Of a DNA stretch of 64,000 nucleotides, positions 32,313 through 44,058 are shown in pieces. The notes beneath the pieces are model-generated. The model did not search any database. It saw only the letters and a program-made list of their open reading frames with translations, and had not been told where the DNA came from. Made by a program: the position numbers and the translations under genes. This DNA is from Muscardinus avellanarius (lineage: Eukaryota; Chordata; Mammalia; Rodentia; Gliridae): NCBI GenBank assembly GCA_963383645.1, contig OY726563.1, positions 38,841,831 to 38,905,830 on the forward strand. The letters are read 5' to 3'. The stretch's first letter is position 1; every line of letters begins with the position of its first letter.

Positions 32313-35272
32313 GGGACTTCCGGGAAGATGACGACGGAGCAAAACGGGGCTTATGAGCCCTGCTAACAACCAATCTCTATCACCACAAAATCAGCGCCTT
32401 TCATAGCCAGAAAACACCATCAGCAGAGAAACAAAAAATGTAATTTTAAGGGACAGAGAAAAAGAGGGCTGGAAAAACGAGACACCAGAAACCAGACTGC
32501 AGTGCTGCAGCTGGAGCCACGGCATGAAGCAGCAGGCGCCATTTTGCCTTGCAGCACCAGGCTCCAGAGAGGAAGGGAACTCATAACAGAGCTCAGAAAC
32601 CAGAGAGGAGATACGCCGGCCTCACACCCGAGAACGCGGAAGCAGCGCCTTACTGCAGGCGGCAGCTGCGAATTCACCATACAGCACCAGACGAACGCAC
32701 TCAAGAGCCCACCAAGCTCCAGAGAGGAGTGGCAGACAGCGAGCCGAGGTGAGCCACTGTGGAACAGCTGGGCGGGATTCGGCAGATTTCTTGGCGCAGG
32801 GAGCAGCTAAAGCTCCCAGGGGCTGGGCTCAGCGCACCCTGCAGGGACTCAGAGTGAAGTTCAAAAACAGAAAAGAAATACGCCAGCCTCATGGCTGAGG
32901 GCGTGGCAGCAGCACCATATTGCTACCAGAGGCAGCAGCAGCGAATTCACTGAGTCCACTACATCTCCATCTGCGCACTCAACAGTGAGTCAAATTGCAG
33001 CCCCTAGAGGAGAAATCCCAGTACTGTACTCCCAGGGACTTGACCCAGTGGGGGAGTGGTGGTGGCAGAGATATTACGCCATAGGAGAACACCCAACCTG
33101 GCAACCCCCATGGTCTAAAGCAGCCCCGATTGACTCCCAGGGTCTGAGACTCTGCGATACAACCCAGTACAGGAGTAGTGGGGACTGAGATACCACAGAC
33201 TTGAGATCCACAGCACCTTAAGTGAAGTCATAGTGACCTAGGGAAGAACCCAGAGAAGGCACAAACTTCTGAAATCATGGGAAAGAGGAATAACAATGGA
33301 GTAATGAATGCCCACAACCCCACAACATCAGAACCTGATAAAACAGAAATTCAGAGATTTCTAGAAGATCAAATCAGGAAAATAACTGTAGAAATAATAG
33401 AAGTGTTTCGAAAAGAATTCAGAGAGAGACAAAGAGAGATAAAGGATGCAATTAATGAAGTAAAGGCCTCAATTCAAAGTACAAACAACTGATTAGACCA
33501 CATTGAGAATAGAATCTCGCTCCTAGAAGATGATCATTCAAAAAATGAATGCATAGTTTCTGATTTAGAAAAAAAAATTCCGACAGCAGGAATCTGACAC
33601 TGAAGAAATATGGGCCCATTTTAAGAGAGCTAACCTAAGAATAATTGGAATAGAGGAGAGAATAGAAGGTGAAACCAAAGGGATTAACAATCTTTTCAAG
33701 GAAATAATAGCAGAAAATTTTCCAAATATAGAGCTAGAGGTTGATACACAGGTCCAGGAAACTTATAGAACCCTCCTCGTTAGAGAGGATCAGAGAAGAG
33801 GATCCCCATGCCACATAATTTTCAAAATGACCAATGTGGAAGCCAAGCAGAGAATCTTAAAGGCAACAAAAACAAAGGGCCAAGTGACATTCAGAGGCAA
33901 ACCAATTAGAATCACTCCAGACTTCCCAAACCAAGTCATGAGAGCCAGAAGGGCTTGGAGTAACATATTCCAAACTCTGAAAGAAAACAACTTCCAGCCA
34001 AAAATTTCCTACCCAGCAAAACTTTCTATCAAATTAGATGGGGAAATAAGAAGCTTCCACAACAAACAGAAACTGAAGGAATTTATGTCTTCAAAACCAG
34101 TGCTAGAGAAGATACTCAAAGAGATTAACTACAAAGAAGAAATAGGTAACACACACCAGAACCAGAGAAGCAAGAGTTTCCATCCAACAGACAACTAAGA
34201 TTGGTTATCTGTGGAGATTCATTATTTATGTTAGTCTTTTACCTATCTCTAAATTGTATTGTTTGCTTTTATTGTTGCTAATTTTTAGGATTTCTAGTTG
34301 GAATACTAATATACCTTCAGATATAGCATTTGGAAATATTTTATCCATTTCTATCAGTAACTTTTAACTCTGTTTACATTGTCTTTGGATATACAATATT
34401 TTTTTATTTTTTAGGGAGTTTGTATACTCTTCTGTTGCCTGTGCCATTGAAATCATATCCAAGAAATGACTGCCAATTTCAATGTTGTGAGGTTTTATGA
34501 CCCAGATTTTCTTCTAAAATTTTATAGTCTTAAGATTTATATTAGGGCTTTTATCTATTTTGAGTTAATATTTGTATATGTGTTAGGTAAGGGTCCAATT
34601 TTATTCTTTTCCATGTAATTATTATTTTTTAACAATATTTAGTTAAAATATTATTATTTCCTCCACCAAATGTTCGTGGAAACCTTGTCAAAAATAACTT
34701 GACAATATAGGGAAGAATTTAGCTCTAGGCTTTTATTTAACTCCAAAGGTTTATATATCTGCCTTTAGAACAGTACTACACTGTTTCAATTATTGTAGCT
34801 TTATATGGTTTGAAATCAGAAAATATACATCTTCTAGCTTTGTTCTTCTTTGAGATTGTTTTGGGTATCTAGAGTCCATATTCCATATCAGGATAGATTT
34901 TTTTCTGAAAAATAAATAAATAAATGTATGATAGCTTCACCTAAAAAAAAGAAAAGAAAAAAATATTCTCTGGTAAGAAAGAAAGCAAAAAGAAATATTG
35001 AACTGTTATCTTTTAGTCATCAAAAGCTTGGTATCAGACAAATGAAGCTGTTTTGTTTGATTATCATCGTTAATATTGGATAAATTGCTATAAAACTAGA
35101 TGTCAACCACTAAGCCAAGCATGGGAAGGAGGTATGGGGAGGGAATGGGGTGGGGATTGGGTAGGGGCTAACTGGGCGATGTGTGCATGTATGGCTACAA
35201 AAGTATTTTCTTTATACCATTATGATGTATGAATACATTGCACCAATAAAAAATAAAAAATAAAAAAATAAA
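32313..35272 (+). mobile_element. E6: full-length E-family element nested in E5
   Basis: A complete plus-strand copy of 2.96 kb inserted in E5 ORF1. AATATTCTC is duplicated at 32304-32312 and 35273-35281. It has a 5' UTR of the long class (about 964 bp), a broken ORF1, an inverted ORF2 block (about 34215-34890), a 3' UTR and an A-rich end after CACCAATAAAAAATAAAAAA. The terminal hairpin has two mismatches. Confidence 0.93.
33277..34198 (+). pseudogene. L1-type ORF1 of E6, broken
   Basis: It starts at the MGKRN-type ATG. A CGA-to-TGA change at 33490 ends the frame after 71 codons, and A-run length changes near 33573 shift it in the coiled coil. The RRM and C-terminal domain are readable from about 33827 to TAA at 34198. 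Confidence 0.88.
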
Positions 35273-35281
35273 AATATTCTC

Positions 35282-35851
35282 TGCTTGGCTTCCACATTGG
35301 TCATTTTGACAATTATGTGGTGTGGGGAACCTCTTCTCTGATCCTGTCTAAAGGGAGTTCTATAAGTTTCCTGGACCTGTGTGTGTATCGATCTCTTGCT
35401 CTATGTTTGGAACATTTTTGCTATTATTTCTTTGAAGATATTATTGATCCCTTTGGTTTCACCTTCTTTTCCCTCCTCTATTCCAATTATTCTTAGGTTA
35501 GCTCTCTTAAAATGGGCCCTTTTTCTTCAATGTCAGATTCCTGCTGTCTGGTTTTTTTTCTAAGTTATAAATTATATGTTTGTTTTTGGAGTGATCATCT
35601 TCTAGGAGCGAGATTCTATTCTCCATGTGGTCTAATCGATTGTTTATACTTTGAATTGAGGCCTTTACTTCAATGATTGCATCCTTTATATCTTTTAGAC
35701 TCTCTCTAAATTCTTTTTGAAGTTCCTGTATTATTTCTACAGTTATATTCCTGATTTGATCTTCTGGAGATATCTGAATTTCTGTGTTATCAGGTTCTGA
35801 TAGTATGGGGTTGTGGGCATTCATTGCTCTATTGTTGTTCCTCTTTCCCCT
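35282..35851 (-). pseudogene. L1-type ORF1 of E5, N-terminal part
   Basis: Coiled-coil and early RRM region. The start codon position (35849-35851) reads AGG instead of ATG. The frame is broken near 35507. Confidence 0.85.
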
Positions 35852-36231
35852 GATTTCAGAAGTTTTGCCTTCCCTGGATCACTACAACTTCACTTAGGGT
35901 GCTCTGTATCTCGAGTCTGTGGTAATCTCAGTCACCACTACTTTACTGGGTTGTATCTCAAAGTCTCAGACCCAGGAAGTTAATTAAGGCTGCGTGAGAC
36001 CATGGCGGGTGCCGGGCTAGGTGTTTTCCCACGGGGAGCTGCGACTAAGGTCTGGTATCTCTGCCACTGCTACTCTTTCACTGTGCTGGACTGCAAAATC
36101 TCAGACCAGGGAGATTATCAAAGTCCCTGGGTGTGGAGTACAGGGATTTCTCCTTTAGGGGCCGCTATTTCACTCACGGTTATTGTGCGTGTTGCTCAGG
36201 AGCTGTCAAGGGCGCGGTGAAGTCGCTGTTG

Positions 36232-36378
36232 CTGCTGGCAATATGGCGCCACTGCCATGCCCTCAGCCGTGAGGCTGGAACTGCTGGCAATATGGTGCCT
36301 CTGCCATGCCCTTGGCCGTGAAGCTGGCACTGCTGGCAATATGGCGCCACTGTCACGCCCTCTGCTGTGAGGCTGGCT
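36232..36378. repeat. 49-bp tandem repeat, three units, in E5 5' UTR
   Basis: Units start CTGCTGGCAATATGG at 36232, 36281 and 36330, with point differences. Other E copies have a single unit. Confidence 0.92.
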
Positions 36379-36799
36379 TATTTCTTTTCTGGTTTTGAGC
36401 TCTGTTCTGAGTCCCTGGAAGGCATGATGAGCTTGACCACTGGGAGTTTTAGATGTTCTTTGTGCTGAAAGAACTGCTGAATTACACTCAAATGATCTGT
36501 AGCTGCTCACTTCAGCTCTTTGTTCACCTTTCCTCTCTGGAGCCTGGTGCTGTGAGGGAAGATGGTGCTGGTGCGGCCCTGCTGCTGCATTGTGGACTTG
36601 ATTTCTGGTCTCTAGTTGTTCTTCTAGTCTTTTTTTTTCCCTCTGTCCCTTGTGTTTATATTTTTTATTTCTCTGCTGATGGCGTTTTCTGGCTATGAAA
36701 AGCGCTGATTTTGTGGCAATAGAGATCAAGTTTTAGCAGGGCTCCTAAAGCTGCTTTTCTCGGTCGCCATCTTCCCAGAAGTCCTACCTCACTGTTTCT

Positions 36800-37062
36800 A
36801 AAGATATCTTGGTTTATATATAGACAAACTGTCTGTCTGGAGGCAGATTTTATAGTTAGATATAAAATGCCCCCTGAAAAGCTCATGTATTAATGTTCTG
36901 AGTTGATATAATTAAATCATGAGAGTTTTTATCTCATTAGTGTGTAAATATACTGCAATAGATATACTGAGTGTTAACCTGGGTAGGTAGGGTGTGGCTG
37001 GAGGAAGTGAATCCATGGGGGTATAGCCTTGAAGATTATATATGGTTGCTCCTCCAGTTGCA

Positions 37063-37122
<60 letters not shown>

Positions 37123-37320
37123 CCTCCATGATGTGAGAGCAGAGCCTTGTTCTCTTCCTCCCTTTTTCCCACTGTCATTCCCTGAGCTCTGCAGACCAGA
37201 CCTAACATAGACTGAACTCTGGAATCTCTAAAAACCGAGCAAATAAAACTTCCTTTCTCTAAGTTGCCTTAGTCAGTTGCTTTAGATCACAGCAATGAGA
37301 ATGTTGATCAAGACAGCAAA
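36800..37320 (+). mobile_element. MaLR-like solo LTR with (TC)n
   Basis: AAGCTCATGTATTAATGTTC, GGTAGGGTGTGGCTGGAGG and AGCAAATAAAACTTCC mark the sense of a known rodent/mammal LTR type, including its AATAAA signal. A (TC)n run lies at 37069-37119. Confidence 0.6.
37069..37119. repeat. (TC)n microsatellite
   Basis: About 25 TC dinucleotides inside the LTR. Confidence 0.95.
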
Positions 37321-37679
37321 ATATATATTTTCCACCTCCTGGCATTTCTCCAGCTCCTGCTCAGACTTCCTGATGGATAAGATTGGGAGAGAAACTGGGC
37401 AAGTGCAGCTCTGTTCTTCCCCACATTGGCATCCACTTTCCTTCAGAGAGCTGTTGGTTTCCATTGGAGAGTCCTATGTCAGTCTAGTGGGTTTGGGAAA
37501 GGAATATAATTCTGCCTAATGCCACCACATGACCTCATTATCCAACCAGCTGTAGCAGTAATAAAGCTGATATTTTCACCTTCTGAACCCTCATAAGCTC
37601 AGATGGGAAAGAGGGTGTAAACAATTGAAACTCTTCAAGCCCATGTAGTCTATTGAGACATGTTTCATAGTGGTTGATA
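37321..37679. other. No recognised feature
   Basis: Unrecognised non-repetitive-looking sequence with no convincing exon. Confidence 0.4.
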
Positions 37680-37850
37680 ACATAGACAATGGAGTGAGAC
37701 ACACTGTGTTAGTATTTAACTATGAAATGTAGTAGCTATGGGACCTTGGGCAAATTGCTTAACTTTCCAGGGCCTCTATAAAATGGGATAATAATAGTAT
37801 CAGACTCAAGGTGTTTTGTGACAATTAAAAAGTATTTCAACACTTAGGAA
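37680..37850 (+). repeat. MIR
   Basis: GGGACCTTGGGCAAATTGCT, then CTATAAAATGGGATAATAAT, in MIR order. Confidence 0.85.
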
Positions 37851-37984
37851 CCACAGTAGAAGAGTAGTTTTATTTTTCTATAAGAGAAAATCAGTTCATT
37901 TTCCACAGTGATTTATTATTATAATCAAGGGATAGACTTTCAAGAAACTAATATTTTAAGTCAATAAATTTTATTTTTGTTCTG

Positions 37985-38185
37985 TTTTGTTTTTGTAGTA
38001 CTGGGAATTGAAACCAAGGACATTGTACCTCTGAGCTACACCCACAGCCCTTTTTAAATTTTATTTTGAAACAGGGTCCCACTAGGTTGCTGTCTCATTA
38101 AGTTACTGAGGCTGATCTTGAATCTACAATCTTCCTGTCTCAGCTTCCCATGTACTGGGATTATCAGCATGCACCAAGCCTGGAT
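37985..38185 (-). mobile_element. B1-dID SINE, old
   Basis: GTACCTCTGAGCTACACCC and CCATGTACTGGGATTATCAG mark the right and left halves. Confidence 0.8.
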
Positions 38186-38199
38186 AATAATGATTTTAT

Positions 38200-38281
38200 A
38201 AAAATCTTTTATTTTTATAAAATATTTTAGTTTATAGGAAAATTGAAAAGAAAGCAGAGTTCTCATGTATCCTCTGTGTGT

Positions 38282-38314
<33 letters not shown>

Positions 38315-38470
38315 GCCCCTCCCTTTCTCCCTCCATTGACATCCACATCAGAGTGATACATTTGTTATGGCTGATGAGATTATATTGACATCGTGATCAT
38401 GCTATCACCTAATGTGCAGAGTTTAACATTAAGAATAGCTCTTGGTGTTCTATGTGGTATGACAAATGAA
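38200..38470. mobile_element. Old L1 3'-region fragment with (TC)n
   Basis: TTCTCATGTATCCTCTGTG and a GACATCCACATCAGAGTG-like region resemble old L1 3' sequence. An imperfect (TC)n lies at 38281-38316. Confidence 0.4.
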
Positions 38471-38639
38471 TGTTGAGAATTCTCTACCATTGCATTATCA
38501 CACAGAATATTTCCACTGCCCTAAAAATCTTCTGTGCTTCACTTACTCACCCCTTCCTCCCTCCCCTGACAACCACTATTATTTTATTTTACTGTCTTCA
38601 TAGGTTTGCCTTTTTCAGTATGATATATAGTTGGAATCA

Positions 38640-38825
38640 TGCAGTAGTATGTATTTAAAGTTTCTCTGTGTCTTTCCATGGCTTCATAGTTGATTTCATT
38701 TTAGTGTTGAGTAATGTTCCATTGTCCAGCCATACCACAATTTATCAATCCATTTGCCTACTGAAAAACATTTTGGTTTCTTCTAAGTTTGGGCAATTAT
38801 GAATAAATTGGCTATAAAGATCATT
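38640..38825 (-). mobile_element. L1 fragment, antisense
   Basis: TTGAGTAATGTTCCATTG, then TTTATCAATCCATTTGCC and GGGCAATTATGAATAAATTG are standard L1 antisense landmarks. Confidence 0.75.
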
Positions 38826-38968
38826 GTGCAGCTTTAAATGAAAATTAATTCAGAAGGAAACATAGACCTAAATATAAGAGCTAAACACTTAGAAGAAAAT
38901 GAAAGAATAAATTCCTATGACCTAGGGTTGTGCAAAGTCTTTATAGACACCATAACAAAAGCACATGT

Positions 38969-39138
38969 AAAGCTGGGCATGGTTGTGCACACCTGTAATT
39001 CAATACTTGAAAATCTAAGACAGAAGCATTGCAGATTTGAGGCCAGCCTCAACAATTTAGTGAGACCTGTTTCAAAGCAAAAAATTAAAGATAAGGCTGG
39101 AGGTGAGGCTTGGCCTCTGGGGTTAATCACTAGATTTT
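38969..39138 (+). mobile_element. B1-dID SINE, old
   Basis: GCTGGGCATGGTTGTGCAC to GGGGTTAATCACTAG. The right half is heavily decayed. Confidence 0.75.
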
Positions 39139-39579
39139 AAAAAGCACAAGCAATAAAAGGAAAAATCTATATTCATTGAACTTTATCCAAATTAAAACCT
39201 TTGTGTTTCAGCAGATACTATAAAGAAATCTAAAAGGCAACTCACATAATGGGAAGAAAATACTTGTAAGTAATATATCTGGTAGGGCTTTTTTTACTTC
39301 AAATAAATAAAGACCTCTTAAAACTCAATAGTAAAATGACAAATGAATTAAAACATGAGGCTCTTTTATCAGTTCTCCAACTATTCTAGTAACCAGAATT
39401 ATTGATTTTTGCCATTTGCTATTATAAAAGTTCTGAGCAGACATTAATCCAAAGGAAAGAAACAAATGGCCTACAAATATATTTTCAACATCATTAGTAA
39501 TTAGAAAATTGCAAATTGAAACCAAAATAAGATACTATTTAACATCCCCTAGGATGGCTAGAATAAAAAGATGGACAAG

Positions 39580-39777
39580 AGCCGGGCGTGGTGGCGCACG
39601 CTTGTAATCCCCGCGCTTGGGAGGCAGAGACAGGAGGATCGCGCAGGTTCGAAGCTAGCCCCGCGTGCTGGCTTAGGAGACCCTGTTTCCAAATAAAAAT
39701 GCAAAAATAGGTCTGGGAGTGTAGCCCGGAGGTAGAAGGGCTTCCAGGAACCCCAGTACCACCAAAAAAAAAAAAAA
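39580..39777 (+). mobile_element. B1-dID SINE, young subtype, 11-bp TSD
   Basis: Near-consensus young copy (GCCGGGCGTGGTGGCGCACG; CAGGTTCGAAGC B box). AGATGGACAAG is repeated at 39569-39579 and 39778-39788. Confidence 0.95.
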
Positions 39778-40175
39778 AGATGGACAAGAATAAATGAGGA
39801 CGTGAAGAAAATGAAACTTAATATATGACTGGTGTGACTATGAAATAAAATAGCCCCTTGGGCAAATGGTTTTGATTTTCCTCAAATAATTAAACAATTG
39901 CCATATGACTCAGCTATTGTACTCAATTGAGTTATATACCCCCCAATATTGAAAAAAATCTATCCTCATAAAATCTTATAAAGTATATAAATATTATTTG
40001 GCCATAGAAGGAATAAAATATTGATATATGCTACAAAATGACTCAACCTTAAGAATAACCAGATATAAAATCCTCACTTGTTGTATAATTCCATACAATC
40101 ACAGAACCCACTGAATTGTATATTTTTAAATTTTAGACTTTATATTATGTGAATTATGCCTCACAAAACCTTTAT

Positions 40176-40350
40176 AAGAGGGTTACTGGGGATTGAACCC
40201 AGGAGCATTCAACCTCCAAGCTTCACCCCAACTCTATTTTATTTTTAATTTTTGAATCAGGGTCTCACTGAGTTGCTGAGGATTGGCCTTGAACCTGTGA
40301 TCCTCTTGTCTCAGCCTCTCAAGTACTGGCATTATAAGCATGCTGGCTCA
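40176..40350 (-). mobile_element. B1-dID SINE
   Basis: GGGGATTGAACCCAGGAGC to AAGTACTGGCATTATAAGC. The 40351-40721 flank holds nothing recognisable. Confidence 0.8.
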
Positions 40351-40721
40351 AAACCATTATTAAAAAAAAAAAACATGAGCAAGTTTCAACTATTAAGAAA
40401 GTCACAATTTAATCTTGGTGGCTAATTTTATTTTGTCTTTTCTTGGGGGAGAATTCCCTCTTCCCCAGTAGACCACTGCAAGCAAGCATCTGTTCAACCA
40501 CCTAACAGTGTTGTTAAAAAAAAGTGTCTTTTTTATCCTATCTCCAACTATTCTAGAAACTTCAAGTATTGGTTTTTATACAGCTGTTTTTGCTGAGCTT
40601 CCCAGAAATTTTCTCCAGGTCTTTCTACCTCAGTTTGGAGGTACAAAATGGTAATTTTACTTTATTCTTGGGTATCTGCATTGGTGCTGTTGGCTCCCCT
40701 GATCTGCCATTTGATCTTCAA

Positions 40722-41060
40722 ATATGCTAAGTGAGATCAATCAGTCACATAAAGTCAAGGGTCGAATGGTTTCTCTCATATGAGGAAGCTGGAGAGAAAA
40801 TAGCAAACAAAAGGGACTTCAGATAAATAAGGAGAGAGACTAGTAGGATAGTGGAAGGGAATTGAGGAAGGGAAATGGGAACAGTTCAAATAATGTTATT
40901 TCCATATATAAAGGTATCACTAGCAATCTCACTAACATGCACAAGGAGGAAGGAGGGAATGGATGGGATGTGGAGGGAAACACAACCAAGTGATGTGTGT
41001 ACGAATGTATTACTTTGAACCTTGCTATGTTGCACAATTACATGCAGCAATAAATGAATG
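40722..41060 (+). mobile_element. L1 3'-end fragment
   Basis: ATGCTAAGTGAGATCAATC to GCACAATTACATGCAGCAATAAA-type end. E7 is inserted immediately after it. Confidence 0.75.
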
Positions 41061-41076
41061 CAAAAAGGAAAGTCAT

Positions 41077-44058
41077 GGACTTCTGGGAAGATGGCAATGG
41101 AGAAAAGCGGGGCTTACAAGCCCCGCTAACAACCAATTTCTATTACCACAAAATCAGCGCCTTTCATAGCCAGAAAACACCATCAGCAGAGAAACAAAAA
41201 ATGTAATTACAAGGGACAGAGAAAAAGAGGGCTGGAAAAACAAGACACCAGAAAGAAACCAGACCGCAGTGCTGCAGCCAGAGCCGCGGCGCGGAGCGGC
41301 GGGCGACATCTTCCCTTGCAGCACGAGGCTCCAGAGAGGAGGGGGACTCAGAATGGAGCTCAGAGCCACAGAGGAGATACACAGGCCTCACGGCTGAGGA
41401 CGCAGCAGCAGCGCCTTACTGCCGGCGGCAGCGGCGACTTCACCAGATGGCTCCAGACCAACGCACTGAAGAGCCCACTAGGCTCCAGAGAGGAGCAGTG
41501 GACAGCGAGCCAAGGTGAACCGCTGCGGAACAGCCAGGCGGGATTCGACAGATTTTTTTGGTGCAGGGAGGATCTAAAGCTCTCAGGGGCTGGGCTCAGC
41601 ACACCCTGCAGGGACTCAGAGCAGAGCTTAAAACCAGAGAAGAAATACGCCAGCCTCATGGCCGAGATGTGGCAGCAGCGCCATATGCCACCGGTGGCAG
41701 CAGCAGCGAGTTCACCAAGTCCACTACAGTTCCATCAGCGCACTCAACAATGGTGAGTCAAATTGCAGCCCCTAGAGGAGAAATCCCAGTACTGTACTCC
41801 CAGGGACTTGACCCAGTGGAGGAGTGGTGGTGGCAGAGATATCACACCATAGGAGAACGCCCAACCTGGCACCCCCCATGGTCTAAAGCAGCCTAGATTG
41901 ACTCCCTGGGTCTGAGACTCTGCAATACAACCCAGTAAAGGAGTAGTGGGGACTGAAATACCACAGACTTGAGATCCAGAGCACCTTAAGTGAAGTCATA
42001 GTGACCCAAGGGAAGAACCCAGAGAAGGCACAAACTTTCAAAATCATGGGAAAGAGGAATAACAATGGAGTAATGAATGCCCACAACCCCACAACATCAG
42101 AACCTGATAAAACAGAAATTCAGAGATTTCTAGAAGATCAAAACAGGAAAATGTAGAAATAATAGAGGTGTTTCGAAAAGAATTCAGAGAGAGCCAAAGA
42201 GAGATAAAGGATGCAATTAATGAAATAAAGGCCTCAATTCAAAGTACAAACAACCGACTAGACCACATGGAGAATAGAATCTTGCTCTTAGAAGAAGATC
42301 GTTTAAAAAATGAATGCATAGTTTCTAATTTAGAAAAAAAAAATCCGACAGCAGGAATCTGACATTGAAGAGATATGGGTCCGTTTTAAGAGAGCTAACC
42401 TAAGAATAATTGGAATAGAGGAGGGAAAAGAAGGTGAAACCAAAGGGATCAACAATCTCTTCAAGGAAGTAATAGAAAATTTTCCAAACATAGAGCAAGA
42501 GGTCGATACACAGGTCCAGGAAACTTACAGAACTCCCTTTAGACAGGATCAGAGAAGAGGATCCCCACACCACATAATTGTCAAAATGACCAATGTGGAA
42601 GCCAAGCAGAGAATCTTAAAGGCAACAAAAACAAAAGGCCAAGAGACATTCAGAGGCAAACCAATTAGAATCACTCCAGACTTCCCAAACTAAGTCATGA
42701 GAGCCAGAAGGGCTTAGAGTAACATATTCCAAACTCTGAAAGAAAACAACTTCCAGCCAAAAATTTCCTACCCAGCAAAACTTTCTATCAAATTAGATGG
42801 GGAAATAAGAAGCTTCCATGACAAACAGAAACTGAAGGAATATATATCTTCAGAACCAGCACTAGAGAAAACACTCAAAGATATTAACTACAAAGAAGAA
42901 ATAGGTAACATACACCAGAACCAGAGAAACAAGATTTTCCATCCAACAGACAACTAAGATTGGTTATCTGTGGAAATTCATTATTTATGTTAGTCTTTTA
43001 CCTATCTCTAAATTGTATTGTTTGCTTTTATTGTTGCTAATTTTTAGGATTTCTATTTGGAATATACCTTCAGATACAGCATTTGGAAATATCTTATCCC
43101 ATTCTAGCAGTAACTTTTAACTCTGTTTCCATTGTCTTTGGATATACAATATTGTTTTATTTTTTAGGGAGTTTGTTTACCCTTCTGTTGCCTGTGCCAT
43201 TGAAATCATATCCAAGAAATCACTGCCCATTTCAATGTTGTGAGGTTTAATGACCCAGATTTTCTTCTAAAAGTTTATAGTCTTAAGATTTATATTAGGG
43301 CTTTTATCTATTTTGAGTTAATATTTGTATATGGGATTAGGTAAGGGTCGAACTTTATTCTTTTCCATGTAATTATTATGTTTCAACAGTATTTAGTTAA
43401 AAGATTATTATTTCCACCACCAAAATGTTCATGGAAACCTTGTCAAAAGTAACTTGACAATATAGGGAAGAATTTAGGTCTAGGCTTTTATTTAACTCCA
43501 ATGGTTTATATATCTGCCTTTAGAATAGTACTACACTGTTTCAATTATTGTAGCTTTATATGGTTTGAAATCAGAAAATATATATCTTCTAGCTTTGTTC
43601 TTTTTCAAGATCGTTGTGGGTATCTAGAGTCCATATTCCATATTAGGATAGATTTTTTTTTCTAAAAATAAATATATAAATATATGATAGTTTCACCTAA
43701 AAAAATAGAAAAAAATATTCTCTGGTAAGAAAGAAAGTAAAAAGAAATATTGAAATGTTATCTTTAAGTCATCAAAAGCTTGGTATCAGACAAATGAAAG
43801 TTTTATGTGAGATTATCATTTTTAATTTTGGATAAATTGCTATAATACTAGATGTCAACCACTAAGCCAAGCATGGGAAGCAGGGATGGGGAGAGAATGG
43901 GTTGGGGTTCAGGTGGGGGCTGACTGGGCGATGTGTGCATGTATGTCTACAAAAGTTTGTATCCCATTATGATGTATGAATACAATGCACCAATTAAAAA
44001 AATGAAAAAAAATAAATAAAAAAATAAAAAATAAAAAAATAAAAATAAAAAAATAAAA
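41077..44058 (+). mobile_element. E7: full-length E-family element, long 5' UTR class
   Basis: 5' UTR 41077-42045 (969 bp, long class) with an intact hairpin near 41106-41127, a broken ORF1, inverted ORF2 block (about 42975-43650), 3' UTR and an A-rich run at 43995-44058. E8 follows directly. CAAAAAGGAAAGTCA (41061-41075) upstream matches CAAAAAGGAAAATCA (45329-45343) downstream of E8 at 14 of 15 positions, so E7 and E8 appear to share one TSD. Confidence 0.9.
42046..42957 (+). pseudogene. L1-type ORF1 of E7, broken
   Basis: A 4-base loss near 42150 shifts the frame early. Further lesions are an A-run change near 42340, a stop at about 42690 (CAAACTAAG) and TGG-to-TAG near 42715. All domains are still recognisable in broken frames. 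Confidence 0.88.

Larger units (their letters stand above)
35282..36784 (-). mobile_element. E5, 5' half with triplicated 5' UTR unit
   Basis: It contains the ORF1 N-terminal half and a long-class 5' UTR ending at 36784 (CCATCTTCCCAGAAGTCC). The 49-bp unit at 36232-36378 is present three times. It is the most diverged E copy in the window. Confidence 0.9.
38826..40175 (+). mobile_element. Old L1 ORF2 3' region with two SINE insertions
   Basis: Sense L1 landmarks in order: ACACTTAGAAGAAAATGAAA, ATAGACACCATAACAAAAGC, AAGAAACAAATGGCCTAC and TAGGATGGCTAGAATAAAAA. SINEs at 38969-39138 and 39580-39777 split it. All frames are broken. Confidence 0.8.

Noticed and set aside
36196..36729. A 177-codon minus-strand frame in the E5 5' UTR
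   Set aside because: It lies wholly in the GC-rich 5' UTR and is lengthened by the 49-bp repeats. The frame is not conserved in the other E copies.
41316..41756. A 146-codon frame in the E7 5' UTR, a possible ORF0-like product
   Set aside because: The corresponding frames in E2, E6 and E9 are broken or differ in start and phase, so a conserved product is not supported.
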